Source: Caldilineaceae bacterium
Lineage (GTDB): Bacteria; Chloroflexota; Anaerolineae; Caldilineales; Caldilineaceae
Assembly (NCBI GenBank): GCA_022842065.1
Contig: JALHQH010000019.1
Span: 62,001-126,000 of the forward strand
Direction: 5' to 3'
Length of the DNA stretch: 64,000 bases
The notes beneath the pieces are model-generated. The model was not told the DNA's origin and ran no database searches. It saw only the letters and a list, made by a program, of their open reading frames with translations. Shown here piece after piece: positions 1-8,657 of the stretch (the stretch's first letter is position 1; the number at the start of each line of letters is the position of its first letter). Both the position numbers and the translations under genes were made by a program.

Positions 1-556
1 CAGTCATAGCCGCCCCCCAGAATAGGTTGGCGGTGCCAATCAAGGTGACCAAGATGGGCATCAAAAAACCAATCACAATAGTTGCCAACTCTTGCCCAGC
101 CCCAAAGAGCCCAAAGAGCCGTTTCCCTTGTTGCAAGTTGAAGATCCGCCCAAGCAGATTCCAAAACGCCATGTACATGAGGGTACTGACGACGCCATCG
201 TAAATCGGTAGGCTGAAGATTAGCCAGCGATTTGTGCTTACCGCCAGCCCCAGCCGATAGCCAACCAACGACAGTACGATCAATACCAGTTGGCCCACCA
301 ACAAGTGGGCAAGAGAGTAACGTGTTTCCAGGCGCAAATAGAGTACAGAAACGACAGTGGAGACGATACTAGAACCAATATAAATTAGGGGTAAGCTCTG
401 TGCATCTAAAACACCCAAAAAGAGCGCATAGGCGGCAGTGTTCCCCAGCAGTCTTGTGATGCCCGTAAAGGCGGCAAGGAGCAGGACCAACCCCACTAAT
501 CGTGCCTCTTCTGGTCGGACGTTGAGTAGGGTCCAGAGTCGTTGTTCAAGCTTCAT
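1..556 (-). CDS. Membrane transporter-like protein, N-terminal part (runs off the left edge)
   Basis: An open frame reads from an ATG at 556 to the window edge with no stop (185 codons). The product opens with MKLEQRLWTLLNVRPEEARL and continues with about five or six hydrophobic segments typical of a polytopic inner-membrane protein. The layout of a short cytosolic RPEE-containing start, then a helix with FTGITRLLGNTAAYALFL, resembles the NTP/NDP-exchange (Npt/Tlc-like) branch of major-facilitator proteins. In this phylum such proteins often carry C-terminal HEAT repeats or a cNMP-binding domain, which cannot be seen here. Only a weak GAAAG precedes the ATG. That it is a membrane protein is clear; the substrate is unknown. 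Confidence 0.75.
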   Translation of the reverse strand, partial: MKLEQRLWTLLNVRPEEARLVGLVLLLAAFTGITRLLGNTAAYALFLGVLDAQSLPLIYIGSSIVSTVVSVLYLRLETRYSLAHLLVGQLVLIVLSLVGYRLGLAVSTNRWLIFSLPIYDGVVSTLMYMAFWNLLGRIFNLQQGKRLFGLFGAGQELATIVIGFLMPILVTLIGTANLFWGAAMT

Positions 557-657
557 TTAGCAGCTTTCTAGTCGCCGAATCAAATCAAATCACCTATTCG
601 ATCGCGCAGTGGAGTGCTGTGAGAACCCTTTGGGGGGCCTGACAGAATAGGTTACCG

Positions 658-850
658 ATCACAATTTATTTCACAGAACACTAGTGTTTTGTGAAATAAG
701 TCTTGATAGGAATCAAACCCCTCCCTAACCCTCCCCAGCTTGGGGAGAGAACCGTCACCTCGCCGGTGAGGTCACGGCTCCGCCCCCAGGCTGGGGGAGG
801 TCGGGAGGGGGTAGAATTTATCTATCACAATTTGTTTCACAGAACATTAG
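658..850. repeat. Composite palindromic intergenic element with flanking 27-bp direct repeats
   Basis: A 27-bp sequence at 658-684 recurs at 824-850 with two differences. Between and overlapping the copies are a 17+17 bp inverted repeat with one mismatch centred on CTAG (666-699), and a GC-rich inverted pair (718-739 with 791-811, CCCTCCC... against ...GGGAGGG). Inside that pair lies a nearly self-complementary block (about 751-776). No coding frame is convincing here. The arrangement suits a short non-autonomous mobile or palindromic repeat element; this identity is inference. Confidence 0.6.
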
Positions 851-933
851 GGGAAACAGACAAATTTTAGTTTTCTAGGTGAGGGTACCTTTGCGTGTGT
901 GCTTCTTCGTGGGTAATACTTTCGGTGCGGCGG

Positions 934-973
934 AATTGCGTAGCAACACGGTATACCGTGCTGCTACGCAATT
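934..973. repeat. 40-bp near-perfect palindrome
   Basis: AATTGCGTAGCAACACGGTA at 934-953 is followed immediately by its reverse complement at 954-973 with one mismatch and no loop. It lies in the gene-free stretch between the left-edge gene and the long minus-strand gene. It could extrude as a cruciform, bind a dimeric protein, or be one end of a palindromic repeat family. Confidence 0.65.
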
Positions 974-1028
974 TAGTAACTACCCCAAAAATATCCTAAG
1001 CACTTGCCGGCAGCGAGCAGCTAAGTGG

Positions 1029-1085
1029 CCTTGTGAAGGGGTATCCACAATGAACGACGGTTATTGCGGTCACCCCTTCACAAGG
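1029..1085 (-). terminator. Long hairpin just downstream of the giant C25 protease gene
   Basis: Perfect 14-bp arms (1029-1042 and 1072-1085) enclose an inner stretch that is itself largely self-complementary. The hairpin starts 3 bp beyond the TAA of the minus-strand gene ending at 1088. There is no clear T run after it, so it may act as an mRNA 3' end stabiliser or an intergenic palindrome rather than a classic intrinsic terminator. Confidence 0.5.
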
Positions 1086-1087
1086 TG

Positions 1088-4000
1088 TTACCTAGTGACT
1101 AGTGGCAAGAAGATGTATAACGCAGGGGCCGCGGTCTCATTGCCAACCACCTCCGTTAGCAAGTCAGCACCAGCCTCATCACCAAGCAACGGCACTTCGG
1201 CATCAGCCGACCGAATTAATTGCTGCTCGAATTTGATGATCACCGAGCTTGGGTTGATGCGGCCCGCCAACACCAGTTTATCCTGGTTACCTTCCATTGT
1301 TGATGGTGGCATGTCGCGTTCGTCGCCGGTGATATCAAGCAGGAATTGCGTTGTGCCAAGAATCGCAACGCCGACAATATCATTGCCGTAACCGGCGGCA
1401 AGTCCCGTCAGGCGGGCCTGGCCACTCTGATCGCGCCACCCATTGCGGAAGACCAAAGTAAAGAGATCGTTACCGGTGCCGCCCTGTGCCGTGAGCAGAC
1501 CGTCACCGTCCAGCAATGTATCGTTGCCGTCACCACCGATCAGCCGATCAAAATCACCAGTGCCACCATTGAGGACATCATTTCCACTACCACCGTCGAG
1601 GTAGTCGTTGCCGGCAAATCCTTGCAGCAGATCAACCCCATCACCACCGCAGAGCAGATCATCGCCCCCCTGCCCCTTGAGCAGGTCATTGCCGCCCAGG
1701 CCAAGCATTAGATCAGGGCCGCTTGTGCCATTCAGGGTGTTGTTGCCACTTGTGCCGACTTTGATCGATCCACTCCAGCCTGGGGCCACGAATTGGCCTT
1801 GGGCAGTACGATAGACGGTATAGCCACCACAGCTACCGATTAACGTGCCGGGGGTTCCCGTTGGGGCCGGCGTCGCCGTTGGGCTTGGCGTTGAAGTCGG
1901 GCTTGGCGTTACGGTAGATACTGGTGTCGCCGTCGCGGTGGGCGTTGGCGTTGGTGTGGCAGTCGGGCTGATCGGCGTTTGCGTTGGTGTTGGTGTTGGT
2001 GTACTAATACTGGTAACAACCAGGGTTGCGCTGGCGGTGGAACTGGTGTAGTAATCATCGCGCAGCGTCAAGCCGGCCACTGGGGAACCACCACCAAAGT
2101 AGACGGTCACTTGATAGGTACCAGCCGCTAACTGGGCCGGTGCCACCGCCAACGGCGCGCGGCCCTGGTAATTGGTAATGCTGGCCTTGCTGTAGACAAT
2201 TGTATTATCCTGCCGGATCACATAAAGCACGGTGCGTTCGCGTAGGCCACGTTCCGCGGCGTCGGTCAGGGTGGCAGTGAAGGTGCCATCGGCCCCTTGA
2301 TCGACGGTAAGCGTCGCAGGAGCCAGCGCGAGGTCGGTCGCTTGTTTGTTAATGGTAAAGTCACTACTCGTGGCCGTCGCCTGATACGCCGGCGTGCCGG
2401 CAAAGGTGGCTTGCAGCGCATAAGGGCCAGGTTTATCGCTCAGCAAGAAGGTGACGGTAGCCCGGCCGTTGTCATTGGTGAGCGCCTGTAAGCGTTGCGT
2501 ACCGAGCGCGAAACTGACGATTTGAGCGGCCAACAGGGCATTACTATCGCTAGTTAACTGGGCGGTGAAGGCAACTTGCCCTGTAAAAGTACCAGCGGCA
2601 GGAGGACTTTGCAGTGTCAACGTGGTAGCCTGAGGCTGCGGTTGTCCGTCAACTGGTGGTGGTGGTACAGCGCCAGGGTCGATGCCAGGGGCATAGTAAT
2701 TGCCGCGGTTGGTATCAAGCGTCACTAACCCCGTGCCACTAGCAGCCTGGACCATGAAGCGTAGCGTGGCCGGGTCCACATTACTAAGCGTGCCTTCCCA
2801 CATCACTGGGTTGCTACTATTGCGCACTAGATCCAGGGATTGCCAGTTGGTGCCGCCGCTGGTGAGATAGGTAACCCAAACTTCTTGCACATCCGCACTC
2901 TCGTTGCTACGATTTACCTCAACAACAAAATGCAGATCATTACCTGCCGTTGTTGTCGCCGCATGGACAATGCTGGGAGGGGCCGCCAACGCGGCGGCGC
3001 TACGGTTATCGCTATAGAAGAGCCGAAAGCGCATATCGGTGTAGCGGCGCAACGTACCGATAGTCGAGCCTGCAGCATTCGACTGGAATTGGGTTGGCGT
3101 TAACATGAGCCGGATGGTACCAGTCGTAGGATCAGCCAGATACGAATAGTAATTGAGTTGCCACGGTTGCGCCGGAAAGAAGTTCGCTGAATAGAAGACA
3201 GGATGGCTCCCGGCTAGTTCCGTAGCTGGCACGCTGGTATGTGGCTGGACATTCGCTTCATCAATGAAGTTGCCCCCACGAAAGCCGACACCACGGACGA
3301 TACCCGCGCCATTGGTCACGTTGGCGATCACCAATGGTTGGATCGGAAAACTAGGGCGCGCGACCAAACCATTCGGGCCGCGATAGTAAACCGTCTGCAC
3401 CGGCTGATTGGTGACACCATCCGTTAGCATTACCGTCTCGGCTTGTAGATTCGTCGGCACAGTTACATCGGCTGTACGCAGGTTGAGCCCGGCACCGGGA
3501 CCACTGCCGACAACGGCGGGCGTGCCCGGTACCACCGGCGGTAGGCTAGGCGCAGCAATACGGTTGGGCAGATCGACACGCAACATCGGTAGCCCAAAGA
3601 GCGTTGAGACGAGAATAGTTTTTTCAAAAATACCATCAACCTCAACACCGGTGTCCGCCAGATAATCAAGCTTAGCGGCAACAAGTGCCTGCCCCACAGA
3701 GACAGGACCACTGCCCACACGCAGCCGCTGTGTAAAGGCTAGATAGAGGCGCTCCGAATATTCTTGCAGATCAGCATCCCCATATTGATAGCCCGTACCG
3801 GCAATCAGCAGCGCCCCCTTTTGGGCAAACGCCTGGGCCCAGTCAGGGGGGACCTCGGTAACATTGGGCACAGCATGATCATTGACCAAGTTATAACCCG
3901 AGTGACAACCGCTGCTGTAGATAATCGCATTGGTGAAATCAACCGTCGAAGCCGCGACTTCGGCAGCGCTTAGCGTCGTAACATAGTCGGCCGCCAACAA

Positions 4001-7000
4001 GCGGTTAGGATTAAAGTGACCAGCCAGAAACATAATGTCGTGGCGTTGGGTCAACATTAAATTGCGCAGTTGGTCCGCTGTCCACGAGAGGGGATCTTCC
4101 GGTGCGCGGTCGAAAGGATCGATCAGGGTATTAAAGGTGCTGTTTGCGGGCAGGCCAGCTTGCAACTGCTCTAATACAGCACGCGACCCATCTTCCAGAA
4201 AGCCATAGCTCGTGAGTAAGGCTGAATCTGGGGTCGGTACGACCCCCCCACTCGTATTGAGATAGGCATCAACCACAGTGCGCGCTTCGGCAGCAGTCTC
4301 CACCAAGCGGCCCACAGCTAAATCGGGCAGGGGCAAATTACGATGTTGTAGTGAGATCTCTAACTGTGCGCCATATGCATCCTGGCTCAGCAGATAGTTA
4401 AGCCGTAGATTCGCCTCCGAGATGGTGCTATCAAGCACCGGTGGCTCAAAGTCCGATTCGGGGGAGACAGGTGCACTATCCGGGTAGCGGAAATATGGGA
4501 TAATTCCGTCATTCCCCACCAACACCACATAAGCGAGGCTGGGATTGCTGTTGCGATAACGACTGATGATCTCGCGTACTTCGTTCGCCCAGAGATTAAC
4601 GGCAAAGGGACAACCAGCATTGGCCAAAGCTTGATCGCGGACGGCGCTGATCCGGCCATCCTGACCCAAATCGACCACGACGCCAGCTACTTCACTGCGC
4701 CCAGCCAACTGTTGTAGGCGTGTCAGCAGTTCACTGCGTTCCGGTGCCGTACCTTCCATGCGGCTGATATCATGCAGAATAATACTCTTAAAGTTACCAC
4801 CGGTCACACCCGTACCACTGGGGGGAAGAGCACTCGGCATGAAAGTATTACAGGCACCCCCCAACAAGGTGACATCCAGTTGAAAGGGGGTGGCATTGCT
4901 AAATGCACCATTGCGCCCACTAACGCGCACATAGTATTCACCGCTATTCGCCCATGTGTTAATAGCAATCCGTTCGGCAGCGGTTCCTTCCTGGGCCGAA
5001 AAACCAACCAACGTACGCATTTGGGCCGAACTATAAGCATCTGGATTGCTCACCGCATATGGGTTGCTCACCGCATAGGGATTACTCACCGCATACGGGT
5101 TGCTCACCGCATACGGGTTGCTCACCGCATACGGGTTGCTCACCGCATAGGGATTGCTCACCGCATACGGGTTGCTCACCGCATACGGGTTGCTCACCGC
5201 ATACGGGTTGCTCACCGCATAGGGATTGCTCACCGCATACGGGTTGCTCACCGCATACGGGTTGGAAAATGCCGATGGCGCCAGTTCGGCATTGATCCGC
5301 GCCAAGTCGCGATTAGTGGTGAGGTTGTTATAGGCATTGTTAATATCCTTAAAAAGCGTAATATCGTAATCAGCAGGAAGATTAGCCAAGTCGACCACTA
5401 TTGTGCTACTTGGTTGGACCGCAAACTTGTACCAGCGGACCTCCCCACGCCTGGTTAAAAATTGGGCAGCATCAGCCGTCCGGGTTTCGGTGGGGCCATT
5501 AAAGGTCAGCGCCAACGCATTCGGCCAGGTCGTATTATCTGGTTGGAGGGGCATACAGAGGGAAAACTCAGAGCTATTGCCGCTTGGATCAGTCGCCGTC
5601 GCCGTCAGGAACTGCCCAGCGGGCGCTTCTGTACTGACCGTAGTATTCAGCAGCGCGATTCCATCATTATCGGTCGTCACCACAGCCGAAGTTACATAAC
5701 TGGCACCCTCGCCAAAGCCGTTGCTTTCACAGGTAGCGCTCGCAAAGAAGTCAAGCGTAAAATCAGTATTCGGCGGTCCCCCCATGCCCGCTTGGATGGT
5801 TAGGGCACTCTCGCGAATGGCAGCATAGAGGACAGGATAATTCTGGTGATTGTTGGAACCGGTATCACCATCCCCTACATCATTTTCGTCGACGCCATTA
5901 TTGCCCAGTTCAATCCCCAACCCACCATTGGCGAAGATGCGATTTTCGCGGATCGCGTTGCCCGTCCCGGCGAGAATCTGGATGCCGGCCAAGCCGTTGT
6001 AGGCGATGGTGTTACCGTCACCCGGCTCACCGATCAGGCTATTCGTGCCATCATCAATTCGCACACCCTGTTGACTGTTGCCCAGAGGCCCTGTTCCGGT
6101 GGCATCAACCCCGATCAGGTTGCCGCGCAGGATGGTACCATCGGCGGCACCGGCAATCTGCACCCCGATTTGCCCGTTGCCGGAGATTAAGTTGTCTTCC
6201 AGGCGCGTATTGGTGGCATTGCCACTGACCCAAACGCCAGTGCCATTACCAAGGCCGGCAGTGCCAGCCGCATTGGTACCGATATAATTCCCCTGGACCA
6301 CATTGCCATTGGCCACCGCGACATTAATCCCAATACTACTGCCGGCAATCACGTTACGTGCGGCCGCGGTGGGGCCACCAATCTGGTTATTACCGCCAGT
6401 GGCCACGATCCCAAAGGTTAGCGTACCGACCTGATTCGTACCACTGGGGTCGACGCCGATGTAGTTGCCCTGGACAATATTCTCTGCGGCAGCCGCCAGC
6501 ATAATGCCCCGTCCTGCGCCACCGCCAAAGAGATTGCCGGTGCCCGGCGTCGCGCCACCGATCAGATTATTCATAGTGCCGTTGACAAACAGATTATCAG
6601 TGGCGTTGCCAAGTGGCTGCGTACCAGTGGCATCGGTGCCAAAAAAGTTACACTGAACCGTGTTGTTGCCCCCATACAGGCCAATATTTTCATTGGCAAA
6701 GCTGTGAATAACCAAGCCGCGCACGGTGATACCGCCATCAAAGGTAACCAAACCAGAGGTCGCACCCCCGCCCGCATTGGTGCCATCGAGCACGATCTGC
6801 AAGGTCGGGGGCCAAGCCGCGCAACTCGCGCCGGGTTGGGTAGAGCCATCAATGATGATCGATGGGTCACCCGGCAGGGGCGAAGCTAGAAATGGTAAGG
6901 GCGAAGTCGGCGCGATGACATGGGGGCCGGCACCCGGGATATTAAAGTGGATCGAAACCGGAAACTCATAATAGGGCGAGGCATTGGCCTCCTCAATCGC

Positions 7001-7222
7001 CGCGCGTAATGTACAAATTCCACTGGTATCGATGTTACAATCACCATCCCCCGGATTAAAATCAGATTGGTCACCAGTCGAGTTAACCACATAGGGACCA
7101 ACGGCATAGGCCACATCGCTCCACACGAAATGACCAATGCTGATGACAGTGGTGAGTAGGAGCAATCCAACCAGTTTACGCAAATATCCATCTAGACAAC
7201 TTAACTTAGAGATCCTTCTCAT
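1088..7222 (-). CDS. Giant secreted protein: beta-helix / PPC / gingipain-like C25 peptidase / RTX
   Basis: 2044 residues. A signal peptide (about 1-40, cleavage near VAYA) is followed by a CSLREA-type motif (CTLRAAIEEAN, about 70-80), parallel beta-helix repeats (about 130-450) and a PPC-type beta sandwich (about 560-790). The PPC domain is interrupted by twelve SNPYAV repeats. Next comes a peptidase C25 (gingipain-like) domain (about 790-1215). Its predicted dyad is His1069 (LAGHFN) and Cys1106 (SSGCHSGYN). Ig-like modules (about 1540-1730), a Pro/Thr linker (about 1745-1795) and RTX-type calcium repeats of GGxGxD pattern (about 1820-1905) follow. The tail is YIFLPLVTR. AGGAGT sits 5 bp before the ATG. 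It is predicted to be an exported cysteine protease held at the surface by carbohydrate- and Ca-binding modules; the target is unknown. Confidence 0.9.
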   Translation of the reverse strand: MRRISKLSCLDGYLRKLVGLLLLTTVISIGHFVWSDVAYAVGPYVVNSTGDQSDFNPGDGDCNIDTSGICTLRAAIEEANASPYYEFPVSIHFNIPGAGPHVIAPTSPLPFLASPLPGDPSIIIDGSTQPGASCAAWPPTLQIVLDGTNAGGGATSGLVTFDGGITVRGLVIHSFANENIGLYGGNNTVQCNFFGTDATGTQPLGNATDNLFVNGTMNNLIGGATPGTGNLFGGGAGRGIMLAAAAENIVQGNYIGVDPSGTNQVGTLTFGIVATGGNNQIGGPTAAARNVIAGSSIGINVAVANGNVVQGNYIGTNAAGTAGLGNGTGVWVSGNATNTRLEDNLISGNGQIGVQIAGAADGTILRGNLIGVDATGTGPLGNSQQGVRIDDGTNSLIGEPGDGNTIAYNGLAGIQILAGTGNAIRENRIFANGGLGIELGNNGVDENDVGDGDTGSNNHQNYPVLYAAIRESALTIQAGMGGPPNTDFTLDFFASATCESNGFGEGASYVTSAVVTTDNDGIALLNTTVSTEAPAGQFLTATATDPSGNSSEFSLCMPLQPDNTTWPNALALTFNGPTETRTADAAQFLTRRGEVRWYKFAVQPSSTIVVDLANLPADYDITLFKDINNAYNNLTTNRDLARINAELAPSAFSNPYAVSNPYAVSNPYAVSNPYAVSNPYAVSNPYAVSNPYAVSNPYAVSNPYAVSNPYAVSNPYAVSNPYAVSNPDAYSSAQMRTLVGFSAQEGTAAERIAINTWANSGEYYVRVSGRNGAFSNATPFQLDVTLLGGACNTFMPSALPPSGTGVTGGNFKSIILHDISRMEGTAPERSELLTRLQQLAGRSEVAGVVVDLGQDGRISAVRDQALANAGCPFAVNLWANEVREIISRYRNSNPSLAYVVLVGNDGIIPYFRYPDSAPVSPESDFEPPVLDSTISEANLRLNYLLSQDAYGAQLEISLQHRNLPLPDLAVGRLVETAAEARTVVDAYLNTSGGVVPTPDSALLTSYGFLEDGSRAVLEQLQAGLPANSTFNTLIDPFDRAPEDPLSWTADQLRNLMLTQRHDIMFLAGHFNPNRLLAADYVTTLSAAEVAASTVDFTNAIIYSSGCHSGYNLVNDHAVPNVTEVPPDWAQAFAQKGALLIAGTGYQYGDADLQEYSERLYLAFTQRLRVGSGPVSVGQALVAAKLDYLADTGVEVDGIFEKTILVSTLFGLPMLRVDLPNRIAAPSLPPVVPGTPAVVGSGPGAGLNLRTADVTVPTNLQAETVMLTDGVTNQPVQTVYYRGPNGLVARPSFPIQPLVIANVTNGAGIVRGVGFRGGNFIDEANVQPHTSVPATELAGSHPVFYSANFFPAQPWQLNYYSYLADPTTGTIRLMLTPTQFQSNAAGSTIGTLRRYTDMRFRLFYSDNRSAAALAAPPSIVHAATTTAGNDLHFVVEVNRSNESADVQEVWVTYLTSGGTNWQSLDLVRNSSNPVMWEGTLSNVDPATLRFMVQAASGTGLVTLDTNRGNYYAPGIDPGAVPPPPVDGQPQPQATTLTLQSPPAAGTFTGQVAFTAQLTSDSNALLAAQIVSFALGTQRLQALTNDNGRATVTFLLSDKPGPYALQATFAGTPAYQATATSSDFTINKQATDLALAPATLTVDQGADGTFTATLTDAAERGLRERTVLYVIRQDNTIVYSKASITNYQGRAPLAVAPAQLAAGTYQVTVYFGGGSPVAGLTLRDDYYTSSTASATLVVTSISTPTPTPTQTPISPTATPTPTPTATATPVSTVTPSPTSTPSPTATPAPTGTPGTLIGSCGGYTVYRTAQGQFVAPGWSGSIKVGTSGNNTLNGTSGPDLMLGLGGNDLLKGQGGDDLLCGGDGVDLLQGFAGNDYLDGGSGNDVLNGGTGDFDRLIGGDGNDTLLDGDGLLTAQGGTGNDLFTLVFRNGWRDQSGQARLTGLAAGYGNDIVGVAILGTTQFLLDITGDERDMPPSTMEGNQDKLVLAGRINPSSVIIKFEQQLIRSADAEVPLLGDEAGADLLTEVVGNETAAPALYIFLPLVTR
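5051..5266 (-). repeat. 12 x 18-bp in-frame tandem repeat (SNPYAV)
   Basis: Twelve consecutive 18-bp units encode the hexapeptide SNPYAV inside the PPC domain of the C25 protease protein. Most units carry the GCATACGGG form. Units 2, 6 and 10 (plus-strand order) carry a GCATAGGGA variant, giving a 72-bp higher-order period. The peptide is unaffected by the variant. There are no spacers, so this is not a CRISPR. Confidence 0.95.
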
Positions 7223-7358
7223 ACTTTACTCCTAATTCTCAGAACCGCTCACCAAGTGTGTAACTCAGCAGTGGCTGTTACAGACCGAATATACGCAAGC
7301 GCTTACCCGAACCCCCGTGGTTGCGAGCAATGCCAAAATGAGAAGCTGCGCAAGCAAT

Positions 7359-7364
7359 ATTATA
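7359..7364 (-). promoter_or_regulatory. Possible -10 box for the giant C25 protease gene
   Basis: On the minus strand TATAAT occurs 136 bp before the start codon at 7222, in an A/T-rich block. The best -35 match at a 16-bp spacer is CTGAAT (7381-7386), which is weak. This is the only near-consensus -10 seen in the 200-bp gap between this gene and the aminotransferase. A small hairpin (TTCAGC/GCTGAA, 7383-7403) lies just upstream. Confidence 0.35.
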
Positions 7365-7422
7365 TTGTTTTTTTGTGACGATTCAGCTTTCGATTCGCTG
7401 AAAAAACTGACAATTGTTTTGT

Positions 7423-8622
7423 TTATTGCATAGAGGTGACGCGGCTTGCCTCTGCTTTGGACGTTAACAGCGCTGTGATGCCTTGCAGCATATATGTATT
7501 TTCAGCCGCCGTGCGCGCCCCAATCCGTACAAATTCACCAACCAGCCCCTGCTTATCCTCACAGTTGCGCGTGTAGATGCCGTGGTGAACCAGGAGCTGG
7601 CTGACAAATTCAAAAGCCGTCATGCCATTCTGTAACTCGAGTAGCGCATAGTTAGCCAGCGAGGGATAGACCCGCAGACCAGGCAACTGCCCCAATGATT
7701 GGAAAAAGGCTTGTGCTTCATGGATATAGCGCCGGCGCGCTACTTCATAGCGCGCCATAAAGTCATCACGCGCCCATAATTCTAGAAAGTATTCGGCCAA
7801 CCCCGAAAGATTCCAGAGAAAGCCGTTACCCAAGAGCTGTTGGACACGGGCGGGGGCCATGACCGCATAGCCCAGTCGCACCCCGGCAATGCCAAAGTCT
7901 TTGGACATGCTCTTGACGACAATCAGGTTATCAAACAGCTGGGTTGCGGCGGCACAGGAGAGCAGATCCAACTGCTCAGATTCAAAGGCAAAGTGCATAA
8001 AACTTTCATCAACGATCACATTAGGGACATCGCGCAAGGCGTCGAGCAACGTCTGGAGTGTCGCCTGGGGCAGATAGCCACCGTCGGGATTGTTGGGGTT
8101 AATGATCACGACGGTGTTGGGGGCACGCTGTTGCACCAAGTCCAGATAGCCATTTAGATCCAGGCGGAACTCATCTTCTTTGCGCAGCGTGTGGTAGATC
8201 ACCTGAGTGTCGGGACGGACAAATTCATAATAGGGGGAAAAGGTGGGCAAGTTGAGCAACAGGCTGCCGGTCGTAAAATTGTGGAGGATTGCCTGAATGA
8301 TCTCCGTGGCACCGTTACCGAGAAAAATGGACGCGGCGGGCACCCCTAAGCGCGGGGCCACCAAGCGCGCCAGGAAGGCGTTTTGAGAGGGATAGTACTC
8401 AATCACCCGGCGTAGACGATCGGTGGCCACCACCTCTTGTTGGAAATAGTCCAAAAAGAGATCAGTGGCATAAGGATTAGAGAGAAAGCAGGCGTCGATC
8501 TCCAGCTTGATCTCGGGCAATGCCTGTAGCATCGTCGCCACGCTGGGCGAATGCGAACCAGCCTCACGTTTGATCCTGGCCAGTACAGTCTGGATTCGGC
8601 TTTCTTCCGCAACGGTATACAT
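7423..8622 (-). CDS. PLP-dependent aminotransferase, HisC-like (fold type I)
   Basis: 399 residues from the ATG at 8622, chosen because AAAGGAG lies 6 bp upstream; a TTG start 30 bp earlier has no such site. Typical class I/II features are NPNNPDGGYL (aspartate-side loop), VDESFMHF and the Schiff-base lysine Lys241 in SMSKDFGIAGVRLGY, which is most like histidinol-phosphate aminotransferases or threonine-phosphate decarboxylases. It is about 40 residues longer than usual HisC. It starts 35 bp after the stop of the ABC exporter gene on the same strand, so the two are probably cotranscribed and this enzyme may make or modify the exported compound. No other his genes are nearby, so a role in histidine synthesis is not assumed. 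Confidence 0.88.
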   Translation of the reverse strand: MYTVAEESRIQTVLARIKREAGSHSPSVATMLQALPEIKLEIDACFLSNPYATDLFLDYFQQEVVATDRLRRVIEYYPSQNAFLARLVAPRLGVPAASIFLGNGATEIIQAILHNFTTGSLLLNLPTFSPYYEFVRPDTQVIYHTLRKEDEFRLDLNGYLDLVQQRAPNTVVIINPNNPDGGYLPQATLQTLLDALRDVPNVIVDESFMHFAFESEQLDLLSCAAATQLFDNLIVVKSMSKDFGIAGVRLGYAVMAPARVQQLLGNGFLWNLSGLAEYFLELWARDDFMARYEVARRRYIHEAQAFFQSLGQLPGLRVYPSLANYALLELQNGMTAFEFVSQLLVHHGIYTRNCEDKQGLVGEFVRIGARTAAENTYMLQGITALLTSKAEASRVTSMQ

Positions 8623-8657
8623 TTGTTTCTCCTTTGGGTATAAGCCGCGCAACGGTT

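Noticed and set aside
5051..5266. CRISPR array
   Set aside because: Units are adjacent 18-bp coding repeats with no spacers; the same applies to 30707-30814 and to the 8-bp arrays.
4772..5458. 228-residue plus-strand frame with HRIRVAHRIG repeats
   Set aside because: It is the reverse-strand reading of the SNPYAV array in the C25 protease gene.
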